Shown here: one piece after another, positions 11,190 through 23,588 of the stretch
How the letters are laid out: every line of letters starts with the position of its first letter
How positions within the stretch are numbered: position 1 is the stretch's first letter
Assembly (NCBI GenBank): GCA_015680685.1
Contig: MNCI01004660.1
Span: forward strand, 419,785 to 483,784
Length of the DNA stretch: 64,000 nt
Reading direction: 5' to 3'
Origin: Gnetum montanum
Lineage: Eukaryota > Streptophyta > Gnetopsida > Gnetales > Gnetaceae
Position numbers and translations under genes: made by a program
The notes under the pieces: generated by a model
What the model was told of the DNA's origin: nothing
The model's input: the letters and a program-made list of their open reading frames with translations, nothing else
Databases searched by the model: none

Positions 11190-13695
11190 TTCTTCCATGA
11201 ACTTTTAATGATTATAGCTATGGAATCTACTATTGGGTTGGCCATTCTTGTTATTACTTTTTGAATTCGAGGGACAATTGCATATTCTATTCAAATTCTA
11301 GCTTTGGAACATGATCTAGCTATTTGGTTGAGGAATTTCCTCAATAGTATAACACATACATCATGAAGCAATAGCAAACTAAAACTCTAAATTTATCCTA
11401 GGTGGTACACTTTATAGGCTACATGGATTGAACTATACAATCCATCACAAAGCTATTGGTACCACTTCCTATGCACAAAATCAGACCTACCATGATAGAT
11501 TGGATAGCAAAAGGCTAACCAATCCCATCATTCATTATTTGACTAGCTAGTGATCTCAAATGTGTGATTGTTGCTAAGATAAAATAATGATAGTTAGTAT
11601 TCCGAAAAGTACTTAACCTAACATTTAGCACCTAAGACCTATATCTCCTCCCCTCACAAAAGACCTTTTCTACTCTTACTATTCTACAAAGTACTTAACC
11701 TAATAGTTAGCACCTACGTCCTATACCTCCTCCCCTCATAAAAGGCCTTTCCTACTCTTCTCATATAGATTTGAATGTTACTCAAAGATAATATACAATA
11801 AAGTAACAACTTGGAAGCACCTATTATTGGCAAACTATATACTAACATAGTGGATGCATGGTAGATGCAAGTATGTATGGCAGATGTGAGTATGCACAAC
11901 ATACATACATGGCCATACTTAGTGCTCTAGTAATGGATAATAGATATGGAATGTGACTTCCTTCCTTGTCTTGTTTGGTTATAAGGTTATTCATCATAAA
12001 CCCTAAAAAATTCACACAGTATGAGAGTAGGATGGTGAGTGATGTTGGGAAGAATTAGGAGTATGCATTTTACATAGCCATGTATGCCTCATTGCTTGAG
12101 GGCCAAGTATGGAACACTCAACCTTGCACTCATTATTGGAAGTGCATACCACTATTCTAGGTACCTTACACATAAAATATTTTTTATATTATTTAAACAT
12201 ATGTATCTAGGTACCTGCCAACCTGCCATGAACACACATAAGCATGGTTAAGATAGTCATGGAATGTACATAGATGGGTCACATGAAGAAACTCATGAAA
12301 TGACATGGATCAGTTTATGGTTTTTCCCATCATTTCATTTCTCTGTACCAAAATGATCTTTCACCATCATTGCTCTGTACCAAAATGATTTTTCAATCAC
12401 TCGTAGCTGTGAGTCGTAAGCGCTCAAAAGTAAAAACTAGAAGTCATGGATCGAAATGTGAACCGCAAGGAAAAAGTGGTTTTTTTGAAAGTCCTGATTT
12501 TTCATGGGAAGTTTTCAAACCAATCATGCTGGCGAAGTGCGTTAAGTCCACAGCCATGGAATTTTCACAGCTAATTAGGTGTCGCTACACTTGCAAATCG
12601 CTTGGGTTGTTTGGTTATTTGTGGATTTCAACATGAGGAGCTCGATTTTGAAGCCCCTTCTTTATTACATTTTGAATGTTTACAGATTTCGTTTGAGAGA
12701 TGGAATCTTTGCAATAATAAATGTAATCTCCCCAAATCTCTACATTAGAATGAGCATCGATAAGGACATATGCATCCACATATCTTAAGTAACCTGTATT
12801 TAACATGCGAAGAAGTGAAGATGGATTTTTTAATGTCCCTATATGCACATACATAAACGATCTATTGAACTAGATCGACAGTACATGCACTGATTTATTA
12901 ATAATGATTAGATTTTAAATATTTGCAAATTTAGATGAAAGAGATGTACTCTTCAATGACAATAAGACGTGTAATCTGTGCAAAGTCCAAAAGTAGATTC
13001 AGACTTTATAAGGATATAGACGTCCACAGATTCTTTAAAAAAAACATACCCAACCGTTATGCATCTTCTCGACTATTATATTGAATTCAATGTGCTGCTA
13101 TAGCCGGCAGTGTACTGTCGACTTTCATACAAAGAAAATAACCCGGTATTAAATTAGATGTGCCTCGGTAACTTTTCTATATATATGGAAATGAAAATGC
13201 GTTATTACTCTCTTTTTAATAATTGAAGGTGGAGATACAAATTATCAACGAAGGTTTTTGATATGTTTTCATGAGGTTTAAAAACTTCATTAAGCAAATA
13301 GCAACTCCTAACTTATAAGGATTAAAGTTGTCAACTTAAAAGTGAGACCCGCACTTAACTGAATATATAAGTAAACTTTTGTAGTAAGGATTCTCTTTAT
13401 TTAAGTAGAATTCAGGCCTCTAATCCTTGTTCTAAGTTCCTTGGGATCTTAAATTTAAGTCTCATAGTCTTCACTGATTCATATTTTTTAAGCTACTTTA
13501 TTTGTTATAGCAAAATTTACTTCACATTTTTCATTATGTGGGATGATTCTTTCATTCTCTTTTGACATGGTTTTCATTACATGCAAATTACCATTGAAAC
13601 CCTTAATCACTAGCTTAGTTATATATATTTGTAATATATATCTATAAATTGGCCATAGAATCTTATAAGATTACAAGTAAGAAGTTCTTTGAGTA
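11190..13695. other. No gene recognised; CpG-richer block 12400-13160
   Basis: A 55-60 bp near-duplication (AGTACTTAACCTAA, CACCTA.GNCCTATA.CTCCTCCCCTCA) occurs at about 11608-11660 and 11692-11740. A 31-bp tandem duplication (CTCTGTACCAAAATGAT) lies at about 12342-12390. The block from about 12400 to 13160 has more CpG than its surroundings and an 88-codon frame (12370-12636) without recognisable motifs and without a good ATG; I do not call it a gene. Confidence 0.35.
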
Positions 13696-13696
13696 A

Positions 13697-13978
13697 AAAA
13701 TTTCACGACTTATGGACGAAGAACAAGATTTAAAAACCCAAATTTTCATGCCTTCTGGACGAAGAACAAGAATTCTGTACCTTATTTTTCCTAAGGATGG
13801 GTTTTTTGAAGAAAAAATTCCATGAAAAAGTTGTGTTACCGAAATAGCGTATATGGAATTTTACACGTCAGCATCACACGTCAGCAGCGTTGCGCACAAA
13901 ATAGCGTTACCGAAATGGGCCGTGGAAAAGTCAACGTTGGTCAGCGTTACGCACAAAATATTAGCGTTACTGATTTCT
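13697..13978. repeat. Short-period direct repeats, two kinds
   Basis: First, a unit containing TGGACGAAGAACAAGA occurs at about 13713 and again at about 13756. Second, AGCGTT[GA]CGCACAAAATA occurs at about 13886 and 13943, interleaved with GTTAC[CT]GAAATNG at about 13830, 13906 and the AGCGTTACTGA variant at about 13963. CpG-rich for this window, hence perhaps recent. Function unknown. Confidence 0.55.
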
Positions 13979-14399
13979 CACTGGTAATGGCCTATCGGCC
14001 AAATTATTAATGACAAGATATGAGCTTCTAGATTTCTGACCCTACTTCTTTCTTTACAATGGGATGAATTATTTTATAATATGATAATTTCCTAGGAATT
14101 ATGCTAGGGATAAGTTTAAAATGGGATCAGAATAAACTCACATCCTTTTACTAAAGTGATACCAACTTCAATATGTTATAGCCTAGTGTTTAAAGATCAA
14201 TATGAAACCATTCAAATTTAGTAAAATATCTAAGTCAAAGTGTGTTCTCATTTCAACACTTCATGGTTTCTTTTCTTCTTTTATCCATATATATCTTTTC
14301 TTTCCCTTCCATGTGGTATTGATATTACTTTTTTAAGAATTAGACATATCTTTAGATGAAATCTTTGAAGCTCTTTTATCAAGATTTCAATTGATGCTT

Positions 14400-15219
14400 T
14401 GATGAGTGGCGAGGTACCCCTACACTCAACCATACGAATATGAGCATTACACGCTCGATCCGGTCAAACTTCGAAGATGGATTAATTGTGGCACCTAGAT
14501 AGTTAGCCTTAGGTCGTAGTTCATTATCTTCCCACCTGGACTAGTATTATCTTTGTCATGTATGGTTTAGTCTAGAGTGAAGTGTATGATGTGGTTTCTA
14601 CTCTAAGCTACTCATGAGGGCAATGGAAAGTAAGATTAACTAAGCTAGGAGGAAAGGGTAAGAGAGAATCTAAACTAGCCTAAGTGCGATGAGCATCCAT
14701 ATACATCTTGAACTTTGTGCATGACTGCCACTGGGATCACCAAGCATAGATCCTAGGTACGCTACTGGGTTACCAAGTAATCACACTTAAATGCTCATGA
14801 TTAAATCATACTCATTCCACATTACTAGGAGAAAAGGATGAAGAGAGATTAATCATCTACGAAAGAAATTAAAAATTTAATAGTAATTAAATCCTATTTA
14901 GCTTAGTCCACATGCTACAAGGTTTATCAAAAAGTTCATCTTTATTGCGGCACACAAATGTATGCTCAAGTACAACTCGCTCGATAGAGATCTGTTCACT
15001 TTGAGACTCCTACTACGGGCACATACAAATTATTCTATCTCTGGAATGGTAAAATGGCAAGAGTTTAGCTAAGGTCTAAATCTAGCTGGCGAAACAAGGG
15101 AGAGTTGCCTCTTATTTATAGAAATGATGGTGGACTATGATATCGCATACGCGATATCACGGGAAATACGTGATATCGCATATGCGATATCATGTCCCAT
15201 GCAATATCGTGTCCCATCA
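14400..15219 (-). repeat. 3' LTR of the family D element (820 bp)
   Basis: Starts TGATGAG and ends CCATCA on the plus strand. Near its right end are two palindromes, 15139-15158 and the perfect 20-bp GATATCGCATATGCGATATC at 15172-15191. A minus-strand TATA box (TATAAATAAG) lies at 15111-15120. It lacks about 45 bp of palindromic sequence that the other LTR has. The polypurine tract just inside (minus strand CATGGGGTT) is weak. Confidence 0.9.
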
Positions 15220-17281
15220 TAACCCCATGACTGAATAAAAACTCATCCTCGAGTTCCTTACAAAATATTAGGAAGGTATGGAATTATTAACTTGAATGGA
15301 ACTAATGGTGAATGGGACGACATGTGAACAGATCATCATTATAGAACATGAAAAAACTCGTGTTCATGACAACAAGGGTGAACACTTTATACATTTGACA
15401 TCAAGGCTTATTTGGTAGCTAAGAAAGAAAGAGAGAGAGAAAGAAGTTTTTTTGCTGCCAATGCTAAGATTGCACCTTTTGTTGTCCATCTATAAGCACG
15501 CCATCAATCTCGTTCCTTGCATAACTGCTTCAGCATTGATCCATTCCAAGTGTTCCCTCCAGATCCAATCCATTGTTGTATAATTACCATCTGCACACAT
15601 AACATAGTCTTATATTAGCTAGGGTAAATAAATCACAATATAATTGATACCTTGCTTCGGTGAAAGGTCCACTGGCTGAGTTGTGGCATGGATGATGCAG
15701 ATCGGGAGATGTAAAACTAGTGACTACCCAAGGTGTAGGGGTTAGGAGAAAATCAAAAAAATTGGGTCTCGTACCCCCATGACTAATTGCGAACCTCCAG
15801 TAGCGAGAGAATGGAAAAAGAAAAGGAATAAGAAAGATAAAGAAAAATAGAAAACTATAACATCGATGAAATAGATGTCAAGATGAAAATGCACAAAATA
15901 TAATTGATTGCAAAAATGTTTAAAGGAAAGAAATGAACTGATGCACCAAATAGGAATGTCAGTGGGTCCTTCCCAAAGTAGGCTCATGCCCTTAATGCCC
16001 TGACATTCCCACATTTAAAGAGTCGATGGGCTCTGAAAATGTCATTTGGAAGTAAGAGTTAAAGTCTTAACCACAAGAATTTACCAAAAAGAAAACAATA
16101 TGTCAACCAAAATATACATTAATGATACAACCGGCAATGAGGGGAACAATGGAGGAAGAATGATGGAAAGAAGAGGATGTAATGGAGTCTCAAGAATAAT
16201 GTGATGTATAGCCCCTTGTATAGTTAATGATTAAGGTGACTTAGTAGATCCCATTCCAAATCTGGCCTCAAACAAACCACATCCAGTAACTTCACATTAA
16301 TACATTCGGCTAATCCATCCTCCCGAAGTAACAAGAATGCCTTCTCCAAAGAGCCATCACCATTCCGACGAAACGAAAGATGAGAAGGTAGAAAGCGAGA
16401 AAGGGCCTTAGTTAGAGGGAACATGTTTATTTTAGTTTCATAACCAGTGCTTGTAGCCTAGAGGATTATTTCATCTAAGGGGTGTGCTTTGAATTCCCAC
16501 TTTTCTTTCTTTCTTTCTCTCTCTCTCTCTTTTTTGTGTTTGTGTTTTTCGTGGGAACCACACCATGCAAAGACTTTTTATTTTTATTTTTATTCACTTA
16601 GCTTCCCGATAATTGGGTAATGTCGAAATGATAAGAAAACTCAAGAAGATAACATCCAAGCACCCAAGAGAATGGTCAACACAAATGCATCAAGTTCCCT
16701 TGAAGCCACACCCTTTTCAATCCTTGAGTCCTTCCTTAGTTTGAGAAATGCCCAGTCACTGATTCGTTGAAAGTTCTTATTATTTTAAAGGAAGGGACTG
16801 TACATTTTTCAACCAAGAGAGACCATAGAGCTTACAAATGCATGAAAGATGTGGACTCATTGCCTATCATATCAAAAGAACCATACCTTAGTATCAACAT
16901 AGTAACTTAAAGGTAAAAACCAAACATTAGCAACCAAGAGGATACAGTTCATACCATCATTAAAAACACTTATTGGGTGACGAATCCAAAATAATAAACA
17001 ACACACAAAGACATGAAAGAATATAACGATGTTGCAAAACAAAAACGTAAAAGAAAAAAGATAAAACAATAAATTAAAAGGTGAAAAAATGGAAAAAAGA
17101 ATGTTGATAAATTAAAGAATCAAAAAAATATTTATTAATTCTGTGTTGTTAGAATGGAGGATACTCCCGATACCAAAACATTTGAGCATGACTAGAATTA
17201 ATAAATGAAAGGTTAGGATCCTTGCATATTGGTAATATTGGGACCTGGTCATACTAACCCCATTGGGGTTCACATAGTTGA
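15220..17281. other. Internal region of family D without pol
   Basis: About 2 kb where protease, reverse transcriptase and integrase would lie in an autonomous element. I examined the minus-strand frames and found no polymerase or integrase motif. A CT-rich run lies at 16501-16530. The content is of unknown origin. Confidence 0.6.
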
Positions 17282-19445
17282 TTATAGTAACCATAGTGGG
17301 CAATTTATAAGACGTAGTTTCCGAATAATGGGTTGACCCACTATGATAATTGGGATCGTTAGATGGTATGCAAGGATCAGGATGTCACCCTCCATGGCTA
17401 TATTCATTGGGCCATATGGTTGTTGGAGTGTTAAGTGGTGGCCTTGATGAGGTAACATAAGGTGTTGGGTTTGAAGAGGAAGATGCACCACAGTGTTCGG
17501 TTTGTGCTGAGTTGGTGGATGCAATGGTTTTTGAACTGTGGTGTCCCTTTTGATAGTCACGTCTAAAGAAGGGATGCTTTCAATGTTGTGAAGGACCTCC
17601 ACTGCTTTTGGGAGTAGCAACACAAGTAACATTTTTGAGTTGGTGAAGTGGTGGCAATTTTATTGGCATAGCTAGTGGTGATGTAGGAGGAGGTGAAGTA
17701 TGAGAATATTGAGGTTATGGATAAGTGTAATAAGTGTAAGGCACATGAGGTGGTGATCTTGTTGAAAAGGACATGGGTGGATTGTACTTGGGAGAATGAT
17801 AACGATGAGGTGAGGTAGAGGATGATGAGCTTGTTGGAAAAACAGGGTGTTGAACATAATAATAAGCATTTGGCATTGGGACATATGAAGGGTATGGTCT
17901 AGTTGGTGGTGGCCTCCCCCATGACTGAGGTTTTTGCCACTGTGGTTGAATCAAATATTTCTATAAGAAATTTCGATGTAACATTCCTCCCTAATGCTCA
18001 TGTAAATGTTACAAGACTGGGCATTGGCCTTTGGGGTGATTGTATAGATAGACGTTACATTGATATGTGAAATTGGTAGTTGAGTTCTTATTCTTATGAT
18101 CTTCTACCCTTTGTTTCAATTGTTGCATGGTGTCCCATCCTATTTCTCGATTTGACATAACTCTTCCTCTAATGATGTTGGCATATTCTCCACATCGTTC
18201 ATGTACCTAGTCCACCATCTTATTGACCTTTGTCTCAATTTCATCTAATGATTGTAGGATGGGAAAAGATGATTCCACCTCCTTAAAGTGATTAGATTTA
18301 TTCTCTTTATGATTAAATACCCTTGTTAAGTTGAGATTTTGGTCCTATTGAGAACTTTCAACATTCTCCCATTTGGCTAGTTCTCCTTCTTCTTTTCCCA
18401 CCCACATAATAATCTCTTGAAGTTGATGGGTTTGTAGCTCATATAGTTGACCTCGGGCGTACATCCATAGGGTCTCCCTCATTTCAATATGGAGTCCATC
18501 TATCACATGGTACATTTGCCTCTCTTCGGAGAACCCATGGCCTGGGTAGTTCTTTAACAATGCATAATATCTTTCTAAGGCCATGTCCAAGGGTTCATCC
18601 TACACTTATTTCCATTCTTGGATTTGTCTCCTCAAGGCTGACACTCTAGCATAGGTTTGATATCTTTCATTGAAAATTTCTACCATTGTCGGCCAACATC
18701 GTAATGAATTTGGTTTTAATGATCTATACCATACTTTTTCTTGGTCCACAAGTGTCATAAGAAAGAGCTTAAGTTTTTGCCACCCATTATCAATATTTTT
18801 CCATATACAAGCATTGTAGAAGGCTTGTAAATGATGTTGCCGATTTGAATCATAGCCTCATGAAAACTTGGGAAAGTTATTTAAATCAAGCCTGGGTAGA
18901 CAACTCTCTTTACGATGCCTACATGAGATTCGAATAGCCTCTTGTATTTGCGTTAGGCTTGTAGTGGCCAGAAGGGGTTCATCATCATCAGGTAAGTTAT
19001 GCTCTCATGTGTTGGAATGATATTGCCTTCATTTATGTTGGCGTTCTTGATTTTCTTTGTGAGCTCAATTTTTAGTTTTACACTGATTCCTTGAAAGATA
19101 GTTATCCATGTCACAATATGACATTGAAGGAGTAGAGGAAGAGAAGGAACTGTAAAACTCTCTATGAATTTTTTAAGTCTTCCAATCATCCCCAAGTAAA
19201 TTCTTGTTAATTATTGAGAAGTTCGTAGGCCTTTCGGGCCTCCTCGTTCTATGGGATGTCTCATCCTCACTGAAGGTGTTAGAGTGGGATGACGAGAATC
19301 TTTGAGTATCGTTTAGGTGTTCATAAATGTAGGGAACTCCTACATAAGGTTGAGTACTCCATTCTTCATTGTCAACTAATTCGTTGGTTCTCCAATGAAT
19401 TTCCTCACCAGATATGACATTATCATAGTCTTGTAGGAGAGGCAT
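17282..19445 (-). pseudogene. gag of the family D element, with zinc knuckle and Pro-rich tail
   Basis: The first open stretch downstream of the primer site starts MPLLQDYDNVISGEEIHW (19445). The capsid-like core lies at 18345-18590: ALERYYALLKNYPGHGFSEE, then a HVIDGLHIEMRETLW block, typical of the Ty3/gypsy gag helical domain. At 18021-18059 is CNVYLYNHPKGQC, which aligns with CDICQYEHPKGCC in the plus-strand D element at 54663, so the knuckle is of the CX2CX3HX4C form and its second Cys is lost here. After it comes a Pro/Ser/Tyr-rich tail (17950-17290; for example RPPPTRPYPSYVPMPNAYYY in the frame 17715-17954). Several frame changes and stops make it non-functional. No protease motif follows. 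Confidence 0.75.
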
Positions 19446-19571
19446 TGTTGTGAAGTTGTGTGTGAATTTAGATGTGACTTTTCTATAATTATTTCTTCTT
19501 CCTAAGAGATATATCGTTAAGTCCTATACAACGACCTTGTATGATATAACTAATCTAGATAACTAGCACCA

Positions 19572-19589
19572 TCCCTAGCAATGGCGCCA
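19572..19589 (-). other. Primer binding site, tRNA-Asp type
   Basis: Minus strand TGGCGCCATTGCTAGGGA, one base inside the 5' LTR. The differences from the complement of the plant tRNA-Asp 3' end are those expected from C-to-T decay at CpG and nearby sites. Confidence 0.75.
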
Positions 19590-19590
19590 A

Positions 19591-20472
19591 TGATGAGTGG
19601 CGAGGTACCCCTACACTCAACCATATGAATATGAGCGTTACACGTGCGATTCAGTCGAAGTCCGTAGATGGACTAATTGTGGCACCTAGATTGTTAGCCT
19701 TAGGTTGTAGTTCACTGTCTTCCCACCTGGACTAGTATTATCTTTATCACGTATGGTTTAGTCCAAAGTGAGGTATATGATGTGGTTTCTACTCTAAGCT
19801 ACTCTTGAAGGCAATGGAAAGTAATATTAACTAAGCTAGGAGGAAAGGGTAAGAGAGAATCTAAACTAGCCTAAGTGCGATGAGCATTCGTTCCTTGATC
19901 ATCTGTACACATCCTGAACTTTGTGCACAATTGCCACTGGGATAACCAAGCGCAGATCCTAAGTATGCTACTGGGTTACCCAGTAGTCACACTTAAATGC
20001 TCATGATTAAATCGTACTCGTTCCACATTACTAGGAGATAAGGGTGATGAGAGATTAATCATCTAGGAAAGCAATTAAACATTCAATAGTAATTAAATCC
20101 TATTTAGCTTAGTCCACATGCTGCAAGGTTTATCAGAAAGTTTGTCTTTATTTCCACACGCAAATGTGTGCTCAGGTACAGTTTTCTCGATAGAGATCCG
20201 TTCACTTTGAGACTCCTACTGTGGGCACATGGAAATTATTCTATCTCTGGAATGGTAAAATGGCAAGAGTTTACCTAAGGTTTAAATCTAGCTGGAAAAA
20301 CAAGGGAGAGCTGCCTCTTATTTATAGAAATGACGGTGGACTACGATATCGCATACGTGATATCATGGGAAATACGTGATATAGTGTACGATACATCACA
20401 TACACGATATCGCGAGAAAGACGCAATATTGCATATGCGATATCGTGGCCCATGTGATATCGTGTCCCATCA
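19591..20472 (-). repeat. 5' LTR of the family D element (882 bp)
   Basis: Paired with 14400-15219. The palindrome array (20342-20470) is longer than in the partner, with several GATATCGCATAYGTGATATC-like units and an extra block around 20390-20435. The array lies directly upstream, on the minus strand, of the TATA box. Confidence 0.9.
20317..20326 (-). promoter_or_regulatory. TATA box in the 5' LTR of family D
   Basis: Minus strand TATAAATAAG, preserved in both LTRs (also 15111-15120). U3 is therefore only about 150 bp long and is largely filled by the palindrome array. Confidence 0.65.
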
Positions 20473-21144
20473 TGCTTCCTCCTTGTGGCTTCAAAGTATT
20501 GCAACTCCTTTCCTACTGTGTACTTCTTCAAGTTGGAAAATGGTGTAGAATAGTATCCTCTACTAGAAATCATAAGGTTGAAATTTTACTTTAATCACTA
20601 GTCTTCTTCTAATTTCATTGTTTAATATCGTGACAATTTATTTTTTTTTCGATCCTCTTAATTAACATCACTTTTTGTTATCTTAATAATTTTCTTTCTT
20701 CTTTGTTGGATAATGCATGTCAATACAAATAATCATATAATTTTTTATGAAATGTCACTACCTTTTTCTCCTTCAATGCATTCTTGAAAAGGAACTTTTT
20801 ATGATTGGATTTTACATAAGTCTTTATTAGCTCTCCTGTATTTATTAATATGACTTATGGATCATTTTCTTCTTAACTTCATTCAACTTCTCCTTCTCTG
20901 TCTCTATTACAATTTGAAAGCCTTGTATTTCTTATATCTTTTTTTCTAGTATGAGGACTTAATTTTACACAAATTATTGTACTTTTATCAATCATCTTAC
21001 TTGTTATTTTGAGTAACTAGGATCTCATGATCTTTAACTCTGATTGTTTTACAAGGCTACTATCTTAGAGTTTCATTTTATGCCTATGTGGGCTACTCTA
21101 ATATACTAGAATTTATATATTAAGTCGCTAAAAGTTATTGTCAT

Positions 21145-22065
21145 AGATATTTTTTGGATGTAAGAGATTCAAAAATATTTTTTATTTTGTTGATTTTTGG
21201 CAACCAAATCTATTGAATGGTGTGGGCACCCCAACTGAGAAGAACTAATTTTTTTCTAATTTTTCAGTTATGATATCTTCACAATACGAATGAATTTTGG
21301 GTTGATCTTAGGCTTTTTGGAAATCTTCCTTTATAATCAATAACCCTGTAAAATTTCAAATCAATTAGATTTTATTTGATCATTCAAATTGGGCCTGAGA
21401 AAGGGACCTAGAATAGATCTATTTAACATCCAAAATAAAAATTGTTAATTTACAAGATAAATATCTATACTATCTAAGAGAGATATGAAGTGAGTGAATA
21501 CTTGATACAAAAATCTTTCAACTATCTACTTGCTTGCAAAATTTTGAATTAATTTGACTTAATTTGATGGTTAAAATATGTAACTTAAGAGTGGCCTTGA
21601 ATGTGATTGTTTAGCTTGGATTAATGAATTGATGATGGATGAACTTGCAATGGGACAAATTATAAAATTATGAATGGCATTGTAGATGATAAATAGGATA
21701 TGGTATTATGGGATAAATTGTGGAATTTCTTCACTTACAAACATATTTACTCATATATTTATAGCTAAATCATGGGGCCAGAATAGAATATGATAGGATA
21801 ATACTATTTTATGAAAAATTAGGTTGGAACTCAAGAGATATGAGAGATTATATCCATTCTCTAATTACGTTTGTCCATCAATATTTTAATAAAAGTAATA
21901 ATAAAATTTTATATGTTGTCTTGTGTGACATAATAATTCAAATATAAATTGCATGACTTTGATCTCTATTTACACATAAAAAAACTTGTTTTGGCTTCAT
22001 TTGATCTTTGTCTTCTATTAAGGTTTGAAATTTGACTATGTGCTTTTACTATATTTCCATATGAA
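21145..22065 (-). repeat. Left (3') LTR of the deleted copia element
   Basis: Aligns with 23589-24803 from ATAGATATTT through blocks such as AGACTTTTTGGAAA/AGGCTTTTTGGAAA, TTAGATTTT.TTT.ATCATT, and GATAAATAGGATATG, to TTACTATATTTCCATATG at about 22048. Confidence 0.65.
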
Positions 22066-22733
22066 GATATGGCATTCTATTACCTTGAATTTAGGCATGT
22101 TAAATTTGCTTCTTTTTCTTACTTCCAAATCACAACATGAACATTTAGAATGAGTATAGTAAGAGTTTCCAAAGTGCATACTAGAATTAATAGTTCCTTC
22201 TTTAGGATGCACTTTGGAGTTATTATAGCCTATATTAGAATGTAACCAATGTTTAGTTGTTTTGGAAACTTGCTCAATATCTTTGATTATTGTTCTCCTT
22301 GGTTAAACTTCTATTTGCTGATTTTGAACTGCAATAGTTGTTTCATGTTTTGAATCATATTTTTCCTCTTTTGATTACTTTGGTAAGGTGGTTGAAGCTT
22401 CTTTACCTTTTTTGAATAGGCCAATTAGAACTTTATATAACTCAACATTGTCCTTTGGAATTGAACCCATGACTTGGATCTTCCAAATCAAGTGTGGCAC
22501 TGATAGCTTGCTTTTCTTCTTTGAATAAATGGTATAGGAAATATTTTAGGTATTTTATTTCTTCAATTTTCTTTTCATTTTTTCAGTGGCATCTTTTGAT
22601 TTTTTTTTTCTATTTCTTGATTTCTCTAACGTTGACTCTCTTTCTAGGTAATATATATAATTTTCAAACATCTCAAGTTTGGCTTTCATATTGTTTTCAT
22701 CGTAAATGATGCATGTTTTTTTTTTTCAAATAC

Positions 22734-22964
22734 TTATTTATAGTCATCATTTGTCAATTGGCCAACTGATAGGAAGGATTTTCTAAGATTTGGAACATGA
22801 AATACATTTCTAATTTCAAAATAATTTCCATCTTTTATATCAAAATTTATTCTACCTTTTGTAGAAATGTGGAGTTCTCTACCATCTTCAAAATATAACT
22901 TTCTAAGGCCTCTTCTAAATGATACATTAGTAAAGTTATCAATTCTTGAAGTCGTAATTTCCAC
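22734..22964 (-). pseudogene. copia protease C-terminal/pre-integrase fragment
   Basis: The 76-codon frame shows LYFEDGRELHISTKGRINFD, an IRNVFHVPNLRKSFLSVGQL block and a terminal NDDYK. This is the stretch between the protease active site and the GAG-pre-integrase domain of Ty1/copia polyproteins (the VPNLRKNLLSVGQL type of signature). The active-site Asp region would lie just upstream at about 22975-23000 and is not preserved. A frame to the right (about 23290-23460, minus) has AKGIICNSICCKIRNAFSN, resembling copia gag. Confidence 0.7.
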
Positions 22965-23588
22965 AACCTATTTCTAATAGTCACTTTTTTAAAGGAATTT
23001 TCTTGTTTGAATGGTAAAATGAATAAAATATTGATTGCTTAATTTCTAAGAGTGTTGGTCCTCTAGTTCTTAACTTCTTACCTTGCTTCCCTTGTGAATT
23101 TTTGTGTTGTGAGTTTTAAATTATCCTCCTTGTTTGCATCCTTCTTGGTGTTTTAAGTATGAGTTTCCCATTATTGATTGTCTGTAGTTTTTGATTTTGT
23201 TTGAATCTATCCTCCTATACATTTTGTAGACTTTGATCTACACCCTCGTTGACTTGATATTTGTTTTGAAGATATTCTCAAATTTCTATTCCATCATTCA
23301 AATTTGAAAATGCATTCCTAATTTTGCAACAAATTGAATTGCAAATTATTCCTTTAGCTAATTCTTCTTCATTGGTTATTTTTTGAAATTTATTTCTTGA
23401 GTTTTTGTTCAATGTTTTTGGTATTTGACTACTTTTATCCACAATGCTCTAAACATCATTAAAATCCAATAATATTTTTGTTAATCTTTGTCATACCTTA
23501 AAATTTTTTGTATCATCATAGATAATGGAACATGCTGGAAAATTCTTATTTGTATCTCCTATAGCTTCATATTTAGCTTTGATGCCAA

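Larger units (their letters stand above)
14400..20472 (-). mobile_element. Complete gag-only LTR retrotransposon, family D
   Basis: Two direct repeats begin TGATGAGTGGCGAGGTACCC at 14400 and 19591 and end GTGTCCCATCA at 15219 and 20472. Both outer flanks carry TGCTT (14395-14399 and 20473-20477), a 5-bp target duplication. Next to the right LTR the minus strand reads TGGCGCCATTGCTAGGGA, a primer site that fits a C-to-T decayed complement of plant tRNA-Asp, so the element reads leftwards. The internal region holds a gag remnant but no recognisable protease, reverse transcriptase, RNase H or integrase. This matches a non-autonomous gag-only design. LTR differences are numerous, so insertion is not recent. 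Confidence 0.9.

Noticed and set aside
17672-17884. 70-codon minus-strand His/Leu-rich frame
   Set aside because: Shifted frame of the Pro/Ser/Tyr-rich gag tail of the D element.
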